64,000 nt of DNA from Bryobacteraceae bacterium (GTDB lineage Bacteria; Acidobacteriota; Terriglobia; Bryobacterales; Bryobacteraceae). Below, one piece after another: positions 54,695 through 63,414 of the stretch. The notes under the pieces are model-generated. The model ran no database searches, was not told the origin of the DNA, and was given only the letters and a program-made list of their open reading frames with translations. The translations under genes were made by a program, and so were the position numbers. The stretch covers positions 124,001 to 188,000 of the forward strand of contig JAIEMJ010000031.1 of NCBI GenBank assembly GCA_019752335.1, read 5' to 3'. Position 1 is the stretch's first letter. Each line of letters begins with the position of its first letter.

Positions 54695-55261
54695 TTATAC
54701 GTGGAAAGTGACGTCTTCGTAGACTTCAGCGAGTGGAATTGTGACGCCCGCGAACTGTACAGAGGCGTCGAGCCCGGTTACGATGTCCAGCGTCCACGAC
54801 GTTTCGGACTGCTTGCGAAATATGTCGACGCGGGCCTCGCTCTGCGAAACGAGCAGGTACTCCGAGAATTCCGGCAGCCTTCGGTAAAGTTCAAATTTTC
54901 CACCGTAGTCGTAATCCTGCGTCGAAGGTGACAGCACTTCTACGATAGATCTTGCGTCGTTGAGCGTATCCACCTGCTCATCTGTAAACGTAGGTTGGTT
55001 ACAGACCACCACGATGTCCGGGTAAACGAATTTCGAGGCCGAGACGCGAACCCGCAAGGGGGAGATGGCTGCCCGGCAGCCAGTGCCGCGCAGACGGGTC
55101 CTGAGCGCGGTGGTAATGCCTGCGGCAATGCAGGAATGCGCGAAGCTCACTGCTGCCAGGGGGAAGAGTGCGCCGTCGTGGTATTCGCTCTTGAGTTCGG
55201 CTTCCCGGTCGAACGCGAGGTACTCGTCGACACTGAGCTTGAGATGAGGTGCGGCGCCCAT
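54695..55261 (-). CDS. Uma2 family endonuclease
   Basis: 188 aa, intact. LSVDEYLAFDREAELKSEYH DGALF at the start, FAHSCIAAGITTALRTRLRG, RVRVSASKFVYPDIVVVCNQ, then SIVEVLSPSTQDYDYGGKFE with the predicted PD...E active site. The Glu-Tyr-His-Asp-Gly motif and overall layout match the copy at 12857. Two neighbours face it: the kinase start upstream across 55 bases without recognisable signals, and the M2 peptidase whose stop is 10 bases from its start. Function of the family is unsettled. Confidence 0.9.
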   Translation of the reverse strand: MGAAPHLKLSVDEYLAFDREAELKSEYHDGALFPLAAVSFAHSCIAAGITTALRTRLRGTGCRAAISPLRVRVSASKFVYPDIVVVCNQPTFTDEQVDTLNDARSIVEVLSPSTQDYDYGGKFELYRRLPEFSEYLLVSQSEARVDIFRKQSETSWTLDIVTGLDASVQFAGVTIPLAEVYEDVTFHV

Positions 55262-55270
55262 ATTGCTATT

Positions 55271-57067
55271 CTACCAACCGCTCGGCTGACCCGCGTTCTG
55301 TTCGTCCAGCCACTTCTTCAGCGGCGCGAAGTACTCCACCACCGCGGAGGCGTCGATTTCGCTCTTGCCCGTCAGCAGCTTCAACGTCTCCGGCCACGGA
55401 CGGCTCGCCCCCTGCGCCAGCATCGCCGCGAAGGCTTGCCCAGCTTCCTTGTTCTGATACACCGAGCAGCGATACAGCGGCTGCTTGCAGCCTGCCTTCT
55501 CCGCCAGCGCCCGATGAAATTGGAACTGCAGTAAGTGGGCCAGGAAGTACCGTGTATAGGGCACCGACGCCGGGACGTGATACTTGGCCCCCGCGTCGAA
55601 GTCACTCTCGGAGCGGGCCACCGGCTCCGCCACGCCCTGGTACTTTCGGCGCAACTCCCACCAGGCGGCGTTCATCTGTTCGGGCTTTACTTCCCCGGAG
55701 AAGACCTTCCAGCGCCACTGGTCAATCATCAAACCGAAAGGCAGAAACGCCACCTTCTCCAGGGCCCGCTTCATCAGCACGCCCACATCGGCGGACTCGG
55801 GCGGCGTCTTCGTCAACAGGCCGATCTTCACCAGATAATCCGGCGTCATCGAGAGCTGCACCGTATCGCCGATCGCTTCGTGGAAACCATCGTTGGCCGA
55901 ATCGCGGAAGAGAAATGGCTGCTGGTTGTAGGCGCGCTGATAGTAGCTATGGCCGAGTTCGTGATGGATGGTGAAAAGGTCCTCGCCCGTGGGCTCGATG
56001 CACATCTTGATGCGCAGGTCATCGACATTGTCCACGTCCCAGGCTGAGGCATGGCACACTACCTCGCGGTCGCGCGGCTTAGTCAACATGCTGCGTTCCC
56101 AGAAGGTCTTCGGCAGCGGCGAGAAGCCCAGCGAGAGGTACATCCGCTCGCCCATGCGCGTCATCTCTTCGGCGGTGGCTTTACGGCCGGCGAGGATCTT
56201 CGAGAGGTCATAGCCGGGGTCGGCATTCGGCGGCGCGAGCAGCGGATAGAGGTTGTCCCAGCTTTGCGCCCACATGTTTCCGAGTAAGTGCGCGGGAATC
56301 GGGCCGCTAGCGGGAACCACTTTGTCGCCGTACTTCGCGCGCAGCTTGTTCCGCACATAGGCATGCAAGGAGACGTAGAGCGGCTTCACTTGCTCCCACA
56401 GACGGTCCACCTCCTTGGCGAAGGCGTCGGGCTCCATGTCGTACTTCGACCGCCACATGGCGCCCGAATCCTTGAAGCCCAACTCGCGCGCGCCCTGGTT
56501 CGCCAACGCGACGTACTTCACGTAGTCCGCGCGAATGGGTTGCGCGGTGTCGTGCCAGCCCTTCCAGGTTTCGAGGAGCTTCGCCGGATCGTGGCTCTCG
56601 GCGATCACTTTACTCACCTGCCCGATGTCCTGGCAGGTGCTGGGCATGGGGCAATACTTGGCGCGGCCGTAATGCGCCTCCATGCCGGACGTGAGCTTGG
56701 TGAGTTCGGCGGAGAGCTTCGGGTCACTCGGCGCGGCGACGACCAAGCCGTTCTTGAGGAGCTTCAACTTGCGCGCGACGTCGGCCGGTACGTTCACGCC
56801 GTCGTAGGTGGCGGCGAGCTTCGCGTACTTCACGCCGGCTTGAATGGCTTTTTCGGTGAGGGCGGCGGAGATCGCTTCCGTGTCCTGGGTTATGTAAGTC
56901 GCCGCGATCCACTGCGCCTGGCTCGCCTGATTGGCGAGCGCGAGCAGTTCCGTCTCCGCTTCGGCGACCATCTTCGCCGCCGCGGCGGGCCGGTCCGCCG
57001 ATAAGCTATCGCCGCAGGAAGTGGTCCATCCCAGGCAGAATACGACCAGAGCAAGGTTTCGTTTCAC
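55271..57067 (-). CDS. Peptidase family M2 (angiotensin-converting-enzyme-like) lipoprotein
   Basis: 598 aa from GTG at 57067. KRNLALVVFCLGWTTSC gives a signal peptide with a plausible lipobox Cys; upstream codons of the frame are not protein-like. The zinc motif HHELGHSYYQRAYNQQPF near residue 365 has HExxH, and GFHEAIGDTVQLSM 24 residues later supplies the third ligand Glu. The rest is helical as in M2, near the size of one ACE domain. Predicted dipeptidyl carboxypeptidase at the envelope. Its start is 31 bases from the divergent DAHP synthase start. Confidence 0.9.
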   Translation of the reverse strand: MKRNLALVVFCLGWTTSCGDSLSADRPAAAAKMVAEAETELLALANQASQAQWIAATYITQDTEAISAALTEKAIQAGVKYAKLAATYDGVNVPADVARKLKLLKNGLVVAAPSDPKLSAELTKLTSGMEAHYGRAKYCPMPSTCQDIGQVSKVIAESHDPAKLLETWKGWHDTAQPIRADYVKYVALANQGARELGFKDSGAMWRSKYDMEPDAFAKEVDRLWEQVKPLYVSLHAYVRNKLRAKYGDKVVPASGPIPAHLLGNMWAQSWDNLYPLLAPPNADPGYDLSKILAGRKATAEEMTRMGERMYLSLGFSPLPKTFWERSMLTKPRDREVVCHASAWDVDNVDDLRIKMCIEPTGEDLFTIHHELGHSYYQRAYNQQPFLFRDSANDGFHEAIGDTVQLSMTPDYLVKIGLLTKTPPESADVGVLMKRALEKVAFLPFGLMIDQWRWKVFSGEVKPEQMNAAWWELRRKYQGVAEPVARSESDFDAGAKYHVPASVPYTRYFLAHLLQFQFHRALAEKAGCKQPLYRCSVYQNKEAGQAFAAMLAQGASRPWPETLKLLTGKSEIDASAVVEYFAPLKKWLDEQNAGQPSGW

Positions 57068-57098
57068 GCTTTCGATTCTATCCTGCGACAATGGAAGG

Positions 57099-58436
57099 TT
57101 GCTGAACGATTGGACTCCTGACTCCTGGCGCACTCGCGTTGCGCTGCAACAGCCTCGCTACGAGGACCCGGCCGCGTTGGCCCGGGCCGTCGCTGAGCTA
57201 AGCGCCTTGCCCCCGCTCGTCACCACTTGGGAGGTGGAGGAACTGCGCCGCCAACTGGCCGAAGCCGCCCAAGGCAAGCGCTTCCTGCTGCAAGGCGGCG
57301 ACTGCGCCGAGAGCCTCTCCGAATGCCGCGCCGAGCCAGTCACCAATAAGCTGAAGGTGCTCCTGCAGATGAGCCTGGTGCTGGTCCACGGTGGCCAGCG
57401 CCCCGTGATCCGCGTCGGCCGTTTTGCCGGTCAATACGCCAAGCCGCGCTCCGAAGACACCGAAACGCGCGAGGGCGTCACCCTGCCGTCCTATCGCGGC
57501 GACATCGTCAACCGGCCTGCTTTTACCGCGGCGGACCGCCGTCCGGATCCGGACCTGCTCCTGCGCGGCTACGAGCGCGCCGCCCTCACCCTGAACCTGA
57601 TCCGCGCTCTCTCCAGTGGCGGCTTCGCTGATCTCCACCATCCCGAAAACTGGGACCTTGCCTTTGTGGAAAGCTCACCCCTGGCCGCCGAGTACCGGCG
57701 CATCGTGGGTTCGATTGGGGAGAGCCTGCGCTTCATGGAAAACGTCCTCGGCGTGCGCACGGGGGGAATGGAGAAGGTGGATTTCTTCTCGAGCCACGAA
57801 GGCCTGCACCTTGAATACGAACGCGCGCAGACTCACCTTCAAAACGGCCACTGGTACCACCTGGCGACCCACTTCCCGTGGATCGGCCTGCGGACCGCGC
57901 AACTCGACGGCGCGCATGTCGAGTACTTCCGCGGCCTGCGCAATCCGATCGGCGTGAAGATCGGCGCCAGCACCACGGCCGAAGGTTTGCGCCGTCTGCT
58001 GGACCTTCTCAATCCCACGCATTTGCCCGGAAGGATCACGCTGATCCATCGCTTCGGCGCGGGACAGATCGCGGCGCATTTGCCGGGCCTGATCGCCGCC
58101 GTGCGCGACACCTCGCACCTGCCGCTGTGGGTGTGCGATCCGATGCACGGCAACACCGTCACCACGGCGGCAGGCTACAAGACTCGCCGCTTTCAGGCCA
58201 TTCTGGAAGAGTTGGAACAAGCTTTCGACCTTCATGCCCAGACCGGTGGCCGCCTGGGCGGCGTGCATATCGAACTCACCGGCGACGACGTCACCGAATG
58301 CACGGGAGGCGCCCGTGGCTTGGCCGAAGTGGACTTGAAGCGCGCCTATCGCACCGAGGTGGATCCGCGGCTGAATGGCGAACAAGCGCTCGAAATGGCG
58401 CTGTTGATCGCGCGCAAAATGCGCTCGCTGGGATGA
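57099..58436 (+). CDS. Class II 3-deoxy-7-phosphoheptulonate (DAHP) synthase
   Basis: 445 aa. First step of aromatic amino-acid synthesis: phosphoenolpyruvate plus erythrose 4-phosphate. Plant/mycobacterial-type motifs: KRFLLQGGDCAESLSEC (metal Cys), VIRVGRFAGQYAKPRSEDTE, FSSHEGLHLEYE, DPMHGNTVTTAAGYKTR. The start is uncertain: there is no in-frame ATG before the conserved DWTPDSW, so a TTG at 57099 or CTG at 57102 is used. GGAAGG directly precedes. An out-of-frame ATG at 57091 opens a 4-codon reading frame across this start. Confidence 0.93.
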   Translation: MLNDWTPDSWRTRVALQQPRYEDPAALARAVAELSALPPLVTTWEVEELRRQLAEAAQGKRFLLQGGDCAESLSECRAEPVTNKLKVLLQMSLVLVHGGQRPVIRVGRFAGQYAKPRSEDTETREGVTLPSYRGDIVNRPAFTAADRRPDPDLLLRGYERAALTLNLIRALSSGGFADLHHPENWDLAFVESSPLAAEYRRIVGSIGESLRFMENVLGVRTGGMEKVDFFSSHEGLHLEYERAQTHLQNGHWYHLATHFPWIGLRTAQLDGAHVEYFRGLRNPIGVKIGASTTAEGLRRLLDLLNPTHLPGRITLIHRFGAGQIAAHLPGLIAAVRDTSHLPLWVCDPMHGNTVTTAAGYKTRRFQAILEELEQAFDLHAQTGGRLGGVHIELTGDDVTECTGGARGLAEVDLKRAYRTEVDPRLNGEQALEMALLIARKMRSLG

Positions 58437-58480
58437 AACCGCCACGCGCCGCATCTCGTATGTAAGTGCAGGAGACTTCG

Positions 58481-58993
58481 ATGAAACTCTTATTGGCCGT
58501 TACCCTATCCGCCCTGGCCCTGCTGGCGCAGCCTTCTGAAAAGGCCCGCCAGAACATGATCAAAGAGGTCCGGCATGAACTGGTGATGATGCCCTACTAC
58601 GGCGTCTTCGACAACCTCTCCTTCCGCGTGGACGGCTACACCGTCACCTTGCTGGGCCAAGTGACGCGCCCCACACTCAAGAGCGAGGCCGAGAATCGCG
58701 CGAAGAGCGTGGAAGGCGTGGAGAAGGTGGTCAACCAGATTGAGGTGTTACCGCTTTCGCCCAACGATGACCGGATCCGGATCGCCGTGGCCCGCGCGAT
58801 CTTCAATCACCCCGTGCTCCAGCAGTACTCCTTGCGCGCCGTACCGCCAATTCACATTATTGTGAAGAACGGCAACGTGACGCTCGAAGGTGTCGTCGCC
58901 CGCGAGATGGATAAAAACGTGGCGAATATTCAAGCCAACGGCGTGTCTGGAGTCTTTTCGGTGAAGAATAACTTGGTCGCCGAAAGTAAGTAA
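58481..58993 (+). CDS. Periplasmic BON-domain protein
   Basis: 170 aa from ATG at 58481, with GCAGGAGAC upstream. Signal peptide MKLLLAVTLSALALLAQ. Two BON domains: about 25-90 (FDNLSFRVDGYTVTLLGQVT, VEGVEKVVNQIEVL) and 95-165 (RIAVARAIFNHPVLQQ, HIIVKNGNVTLEGVV). BON domains bind phospholipid or polysaccharide and support envelope stability. It follows the DAHP synthase gene by 44 bases and converges on the third receptor gene. Confidence 0.9.
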   Translation: MKLLLAVTLSALALLAQPSEKARQNMIKEVRHELVMMPYYGVFDNLSFRVDGYTVTLLGQVTRPTLKSEAENRAKSVEGVEKVVNQIEVLPLSPNDDRIRIAVARAIFNHPVLQQYSLRAVPPIHIIVKNGNVTLEGVVAREMDKNVANIQANGVSGVFSVKNNLVAESK

Positions 58994-59001
58994 TTTGGAG
59001 G

Positions 59002-61563
59002 CTAGAAATCGAGGCGCAACGTGAAGCGGAACGTCCGTCCATCGTTGAGGGTATTGGTGATCTGTCCGAACGCCGGCGAGGACAGGTCCGCGTTGGGCTC
59101 GGCGAACTGAGGAGTATTCATCACGTTGACGCCTTCCGCGCGGAAAGACAGCGCCCGGTCACCGTGCAGGATAAACCGGCGCTCCAGACTCGCGTTCAGG
59201 TTGTGGATGCCCCCGCGGCGGAAGGTGTTCGTGCCCAGGTTGCCTCTCGGTTCCAGTGGCTGCATCAACTCGAAGGCGGAGCGGGGAAGTAGCCTGGGGG
59301 CGGTGTCCGGGTCGCCGAAGGTGCGGCCGAGAATGCTCGTGTCGCGGAGATGTGGCCTGTCACCGTTGACGCCGTCGGCGTTGCCGTAGCCCGGGGCGTC
59401 GGAGCCGCTAAAGACGGTGAAGGGCAAACCGCTTTTCGAAAGAAACACCGCGGACAGACGCCAATCCTTGGTAACGTGCCGTGCTTGCCGCATCTGCGGA
59501 AGCGAGTAAACCATGCGGACCAATAAAGCGTGGGTCTGATGAAAATTGCTCACGCCGCGTAAGTCCGCCGCGACCCCCGTAGCGGTCTGCGAATAACCCT
59601 GCAGCGCATCGTCACCGGCGGCGATGTTCACGTAGGTGGCGCCGGTGTCGATGGCCTTGCTGAACCAATAGGCCGTATCCAGCGTGAGCCGCCGCCAGTT
59701 GGGCAGCGTATAGTTGACGCGCGCGGCGTCAAAGTAAGCTCGCGCTCCGTTGGTGATTTGCCGGAAGTCGTAATACCGGGGATCTGGGCGACGGTCATTG
59801 ATGGTGGCCGTGGTTTGCGGAATGCCGGGCACGATGACGGCGCGATTGTTGTAATTCATCAGCAGTAGCTTCCAGGTGCGCGTGCCGACGTAACCCAACT
59901 GCAGCTTCCCGGCTTTCGCGCCCACGGGGATTTCCCACATGGCGTTGTATTGGTGGGAATAAGGAGTGACTAAGTCCGGCGGCACGTCAAAGGTAATTGC
60001 CCGCTGATTGCCGCCCAGGCTGACGCCGCGCAGTAAGTCGAGCAAGGGCGGGTTGAGGACTTCCACCTTCTGAAAAGCCGGTTGGTTCCAGCGGACCTGC
60101 TGCAAGGTCGCCGGGAACACCTCGCCGAATTGCGTGCTGTAGGCAGCCCGCAGGACGCCCCAGCGCCCGCCCAGCCGACGCGCGAGGCCGACGGTCGGCG
60201 CCAGATTGTTGCAGTCGCACCGGAAGGGAATCAGCGACAGCCGATTCACCTCCTGAATGCCCATCACCGGCTCATACCGCACGCCCAACGACACGGTGAG
60301 CTTGTCGTTCACCCGCCAATTGTCTTGCACGAAAGCATGCGTTTCCCAACGGCGAAAACCGCGCATCAACTCGCCCGCGCCGAAGGAGTATCGCGTCACG
60401 GCGCCGAGCCGGAAGTTGGTGATGGCGTCGCGGCCAAAGTCATTACGAAAGTAAATATTGCCCCGGTTCGAACTCGCTTCGCGGCCATTCAGTTGCAACC
60501 GGGCGAATTCTCCGCCAAGGGAAAGCTGATGCCGGCCCTGCTGACGGGTGTACCTGGCCGCGGTGCGATAGCGATTCTGCACGCGGTCCACCGGAATGGA
60601 CGACCCCGGACCTAGCTTTTCCCAAGCCGTGCCGATCACCACCTGCGGCCCCACCGCGTTCGCTTCGGGCACCAGCAAGGACCGGGAGCGGTTGAAACCC
60701 GTCGTGACGTCCAGCACGCTGCCAGCGCCCAGGTTGCGGCTCCAGGTGAGCCGCGCGTCGTGTGACTTCGTTGTCGTATCCGGATTCTGCCCCGCCACGA
60801 GCTGGAAGGCGTCCACCGCCTGCGTTGTCCACACATGCCGCGCGGTGAAACGATCCTTCCCGCGCCAATGGTCCAGTTGCGACGTTGTGTTGTCGGTGTC
60901 GATCCGTTGCGCGGCATTGGTGTTGAGTTGGCGCTCGCCGAGATTCGGCGGTTGGCTGGGCCAGGCGCGCAGCCAGCGATTGATTAGCGCGCAGGCGGCG
61001 GGATCCGGGCTCAGGCAACTGCGCTCATCGGCGCGCGGCACCAGAATGTTGCCGTTGACGAAGCCGCGCTGCATCTGTCGCGATCCGTCGAAGGAGAAAT
61101 GCGTCTTCGCGGTAAGCGGCGCTAAGAGCCGGATCCCGAACTGGTTGTCCCGCGCGGGACGCACGCCTCCCACCTGAAAGAAGCTGCGCGCGGAAAAGAT
61201 GCTGTTGTTGTGCGACCACGTGGCGCTACCCCGGACTCCGGAACTGGGGCGCGTGCCGCCTAGATGCACGCTGCCTGCGGGCGCGTTGCCGTATTCGGCG
61301 CCGTAGAAGCGCGCCTCGGACTTGAACTCCGTTATCAGCGTCGCGGTGGTGCCCAGCCGCTTGATGTTCTCCTTCAGCGCGTTGTTATCCAGCAGCGTGA
61401 TGGCGACATTTTCGTTGCGGCGGCTCTCACCGCTCTCGGTGTTCGTTTTGCCAAGCAGGTTAAGGTCTGCCCGCTTCTCGGGCGCGGGCGCAAGCTTCTC
61501 CTCGGGAGTCTGCACCGGCGGACCCTGCGGAAGCAAAAGCAAAGCGACCAGAATCGAAGTCAA
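59002..61563 (-). CDS. TonB-receptor-like outer-membrane barrel without the regulatory-like domain
   Basis: 853 aa. A short signal-like start MTSILVALLLLPQGPP and a Pro/Lys-rich segment lead to a partial plug (NVAITLLDNNALKENIKRLG, FKSEARFYGAEYGNAPAGSV). A barrel with the aromatic-alternating strands of the Oar-like family follows and ends FRFTLRLDF. The carboxypeptidase-regulatory-like domain of the other two receptors is missing, and the plug is shorter, so it may be a reduced relative. The 18 bases between it and the gene upstream suggest co-transcription. Confidence 0.82.
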   Translation of the reverse strand: MTSILVALLLLPQGPPVQTPEEKLAPAPEKRADLNLLGKTNTESGESRRNENVAITLLDNNALKENIKRLGTTATLITEFKSEARFYGAEYGNAPAGSVHLGGTRPSSGVRGSATWSHNNSIFSARSFFQVGGVRPARDNQFGIRLLAPLTAKTHFSFDGSRQMQRGFVNGNILVPRADERSCLSPDPAACALINRWLRAWPSQPPNLGERQLNTNAAQRIDTDNTTSQLDHWRGKDRFTARHVWTTQAVDAFQLVAGQNPDTTTKSHDARLTWSRNLGAGSVLDVTTGFNRSRSLLVPEANAVGPQVVIGTAWEKLGPGSSIPVDRVQNRYRTAARYTRQQGRHQLSLGGEFARLQLNGREASSNRGNIYFRNDFGRDAITNFRLGAVTRYSFGAGELMRGFRRWETHAFVQDNWRVNDKLTVSLGVRYEPVMGIQEVNRLSLIPFRCDCNNLAPTVGLARRLGGRWGVLRAAYSTQFGEVFPATLQQVRWNQPAFQKVEVLNPPLLDLLRGVSLGGNQRAITFDVPPDLVTPYSHQYNAMWEIPVGAKAGKLQLGYVGTRTWKLLLMNYNNRAVIVPGIPQTTATINDRRPDPRYYDFRQITNGARAYFDAARVNYTLPNWRRLTLDTAYWFSKAIDTGATYVNIAAGDDALQGYSQTATGVAADLRGVSNFHQTHALLVRMVYSLPQMRQARHVTKDWRLSAVFLSKSGLPFTVFSGSDAPGYGNADGVNGDRPHLRDTSILGRTFGDPDTAPRLLPRSAFELMQPLEPRGNLGTNTFRRGGIHNLNASLERRFILHGDRALSFRAEGVNVMNTPQFAEPNADLSSPAFGQITNTLNDGRTFRFTLRLDF

Positions 61564-61581
61564 TTCACAGGATATCGAAAC

Positions 61582-62217
61582 TTACATCGTCACGACATCG
61601 AAATGAAATCTTTCCGGCGGCAGCGACGACACCGGATCCGGGTTCATAGAGGCCCAGGTGCCGTAGGCCGTGTTGGCCACCGTGCCATTCAGATACAGCA
61701 GGAAGTTATTCGAGAAGCAAGCGATCGGCGGCGGCTGACGGAAGGTAAGGCGCAGGCCGACCGCGCTCTCCAGGCTGCCTGAATCCGCTTTCACTTCTTT
61801 GTCCTTCAGCAGGTCCACGAAGCTCTTACGTCCCGCGTGTGGCCAGACGTCGCCCCGGAGGAACGGGCGCAGCGTCGAGTTTAGTTCAAACGTCGTCTCG
61901 CACTGGCGAATCCAGGAAAGGATCGAATCGCCCCAATTCCACTGGTTGAGAAAGAGAAAGTATTGATCCACCAGATTGAGCGCGAGGTCCATCTTGCGCC
62001 GCTGATGTTCAATCTCCACCAGATTCAACGGCAGGCTGCCGTCGTTGATCATCTCTTCGCTCTCCACGATGTTGGCGGCCAGGCCCACCACCCGCTCTAG
62101 TTTTTCCGGGTGGCTCTTGTAGCGGCCGTCGTGCTTGCCGTTTACCAGAAGCGGCGGCAGTTCCAGGGTATTGCTCCCCGGGATCTCCACCCATTTCCGA
62201 GTTCCAAGTACTTCCAT
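61582..62217 (-). CDS. Hypothetical protein of unknown fold
   Basis: 211 aa from ATG at 62217, chosen for GGGAGG upstream. Segments: ERVVGLAANIVESEEMIND, NLVEIEHQRRKMDLALNLVD, WGDSILSWIRQCETTFELNS, LRLTFRQPPPIACFSNNFLL, YLNGTVANTAYGTW. Mixed alpha/beta, no signal peptide, no catalytic motif I can name. The 153 bases upstream, to the SGNH gene, contain GTACTAGTAC (62358-62367), a 10-base palindrome, and no clear promoter. Confidence 0.6.
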   Translation of the reverse strand: MEVLGTRKWVEIPGSNTLELPPLLVNGKHDGRYKSHPEKLERVVGLAANIVESEEMINDGSLPLNLVEIEHQRRKMDLALNLVDQYFLFLNQWNWGDSILSWIRQCETTFELNSTLRPFLRGDVWPHAGRKSFVDLLKDKEVKADSGSLESAVGLRLTFRQPPPIACFSNNFLLYLNGTVANTAYGTWASMNPDPVSSLPPERFHFDVVTM

Positions 62218-62370
62218 CACACACCTCCCCAAGTTTCTTTCGGGCAGACGAGGCCATCGACCTACTTAGTCCTATCGGCGAGTCGCCGAAAATTCATAAG
62301 ATCTGTTGATTGTACGACGCATTTCGCGTCTTGCAAGTTCCCCATTCCGGGGAGCCGTACTAGTACTGCA

Positions 62371-63414
62371 CTAGCGTTTTGCCGGACGTGCCGGCGCGAA
62401 CGTCTTTTGGATGGCCTCGGCCACCAGCGGCGCCATCAGGCGGTAACCCATCGCGTTCGGATGTAGCCCATCCTCCGCCAACTCGGACTTCAACATGCCC
62501 TGCGCGTCGGAGAGCGCCGGCGTGTAATTCAAGTAAGTAAAGCCGCGATTCTTGCAGAAGCTTTCGAGCCATTGGTTCATCGCGCGAATCTGTTCGGGCG
62601 GACGCTGGGGCGAGCGCGCGTAGGTAGGATTCACGGCCACATGGTAGTCGCTGATGGGCAACACCGAGGAGTAGATCGCTTTCACTTTGTGAAAGCTCAG
62701 CAGATCACCGATCAGCGTGAGGTTGTTCTGAATCGTCGCCAACGGAACGCCGCGCGCTAAGTCATTCGTGCCCGCCAGAATCACCACTGCCGCCGGCTTC
62801 AGGTCCAGCACGTCGGCCTTCATCCGGCCCAGCATCTCGCCGGTGACTTGTCCGCTGATGCCGCGATTCACGTAGTCCTGTGCCGGGAAGTATTCGTTCA
62901 AGCGCCAGGCGTCCGTGATGGAGTCGCCCAAAAAGACCACTCGCCCCGCCGTGGCGGGCGCGAGTCGAGTGTTGGCCTCGGCGTAGCGCTTGAGGTTGTC
63001 GCGGTCCGGCGAACGCAGGGCCGTCTCGCGTTGTTGCAGCAACGCCGTGAAGTGCGCCTCCAGTTTGCTCAGCAACTGGCGATACTCGGTGACTTGCCGC
63101 GTGCCTTCGTCTGGAAACGGATAGGGCTTTGGCACTGCGTCCGAGAGCAGGGCAAAGGCGCGCGCGTTCACCAAATAGGTGTGCACCAGGCCCGCGTGCA
63201 TTCCGCCCGGCGCCACGATCAGGTTCAGCCGCGCTTGCTTCGCGTTCTCCTGCAAGGGCGCCGCCGCCCGCGCCAATTCCGGCACCAACAGCGAGACCGA
63301 CTCCATCAACTGCGCTCCGCGCTCCTCCAGCGCCAGCACCTCGCGGGCGGGTAGCAAATTGGTCTGCCCCCAAACGAAAGGGGCCAAAAACAAGAGAGCG
63401 GCAAAATGTTTCAA
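62371..63414 (-). CDS. SGNH/GDSL hydrolase, exported
   Basis: 347 aa. Signal peptide MKHFAALLFLAPFVWGQ. A helical N-terminal region (20-150) precedes the SGNH core: block I VVFLGDSITDAWRL, block II NRGISGQVTGEML, block III VVILAGTNDLARG, block V ELAEDGLHPNAMGYRLMA, with Ser, Gly, Asn and the Asp-His pair all present. Lipase or acetyl-esterase activity on carbohydrate is expected. It overlaps the upstream DUF3108 gene by ATGA. Confidence 0.9.
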   Translation of the reverse strand: MKHFAALLFLAPFVWGQTNLLPAREVLALEERGAQLMESVSLLVPELARAAAPLQENAKQARLNLIVAPGGMHAGLVHTYLVNARAFALLSDAVPKPYPFPDEGTRQVTEYRQLLSKLEAHFTALLQQRETALRSPDRDNLKRYAEANTRLAPATAGRVVFLGDSITDAWRLNEYFPAQDYVNRGISGQVTGEMLGRMKADVLDLKPAAVVILAGTNDLARGVPLATIQNNLTLIGDLLSFHKVKAIYSSVLPISDYHVAVNPTYARSPQRPPEQIRAMNQWLESFCKNRGFTYLNYTPALSDAQGMLKSELAEDGLHPNAMGYRLMAPLVAEAIQKTFAPARPAKR

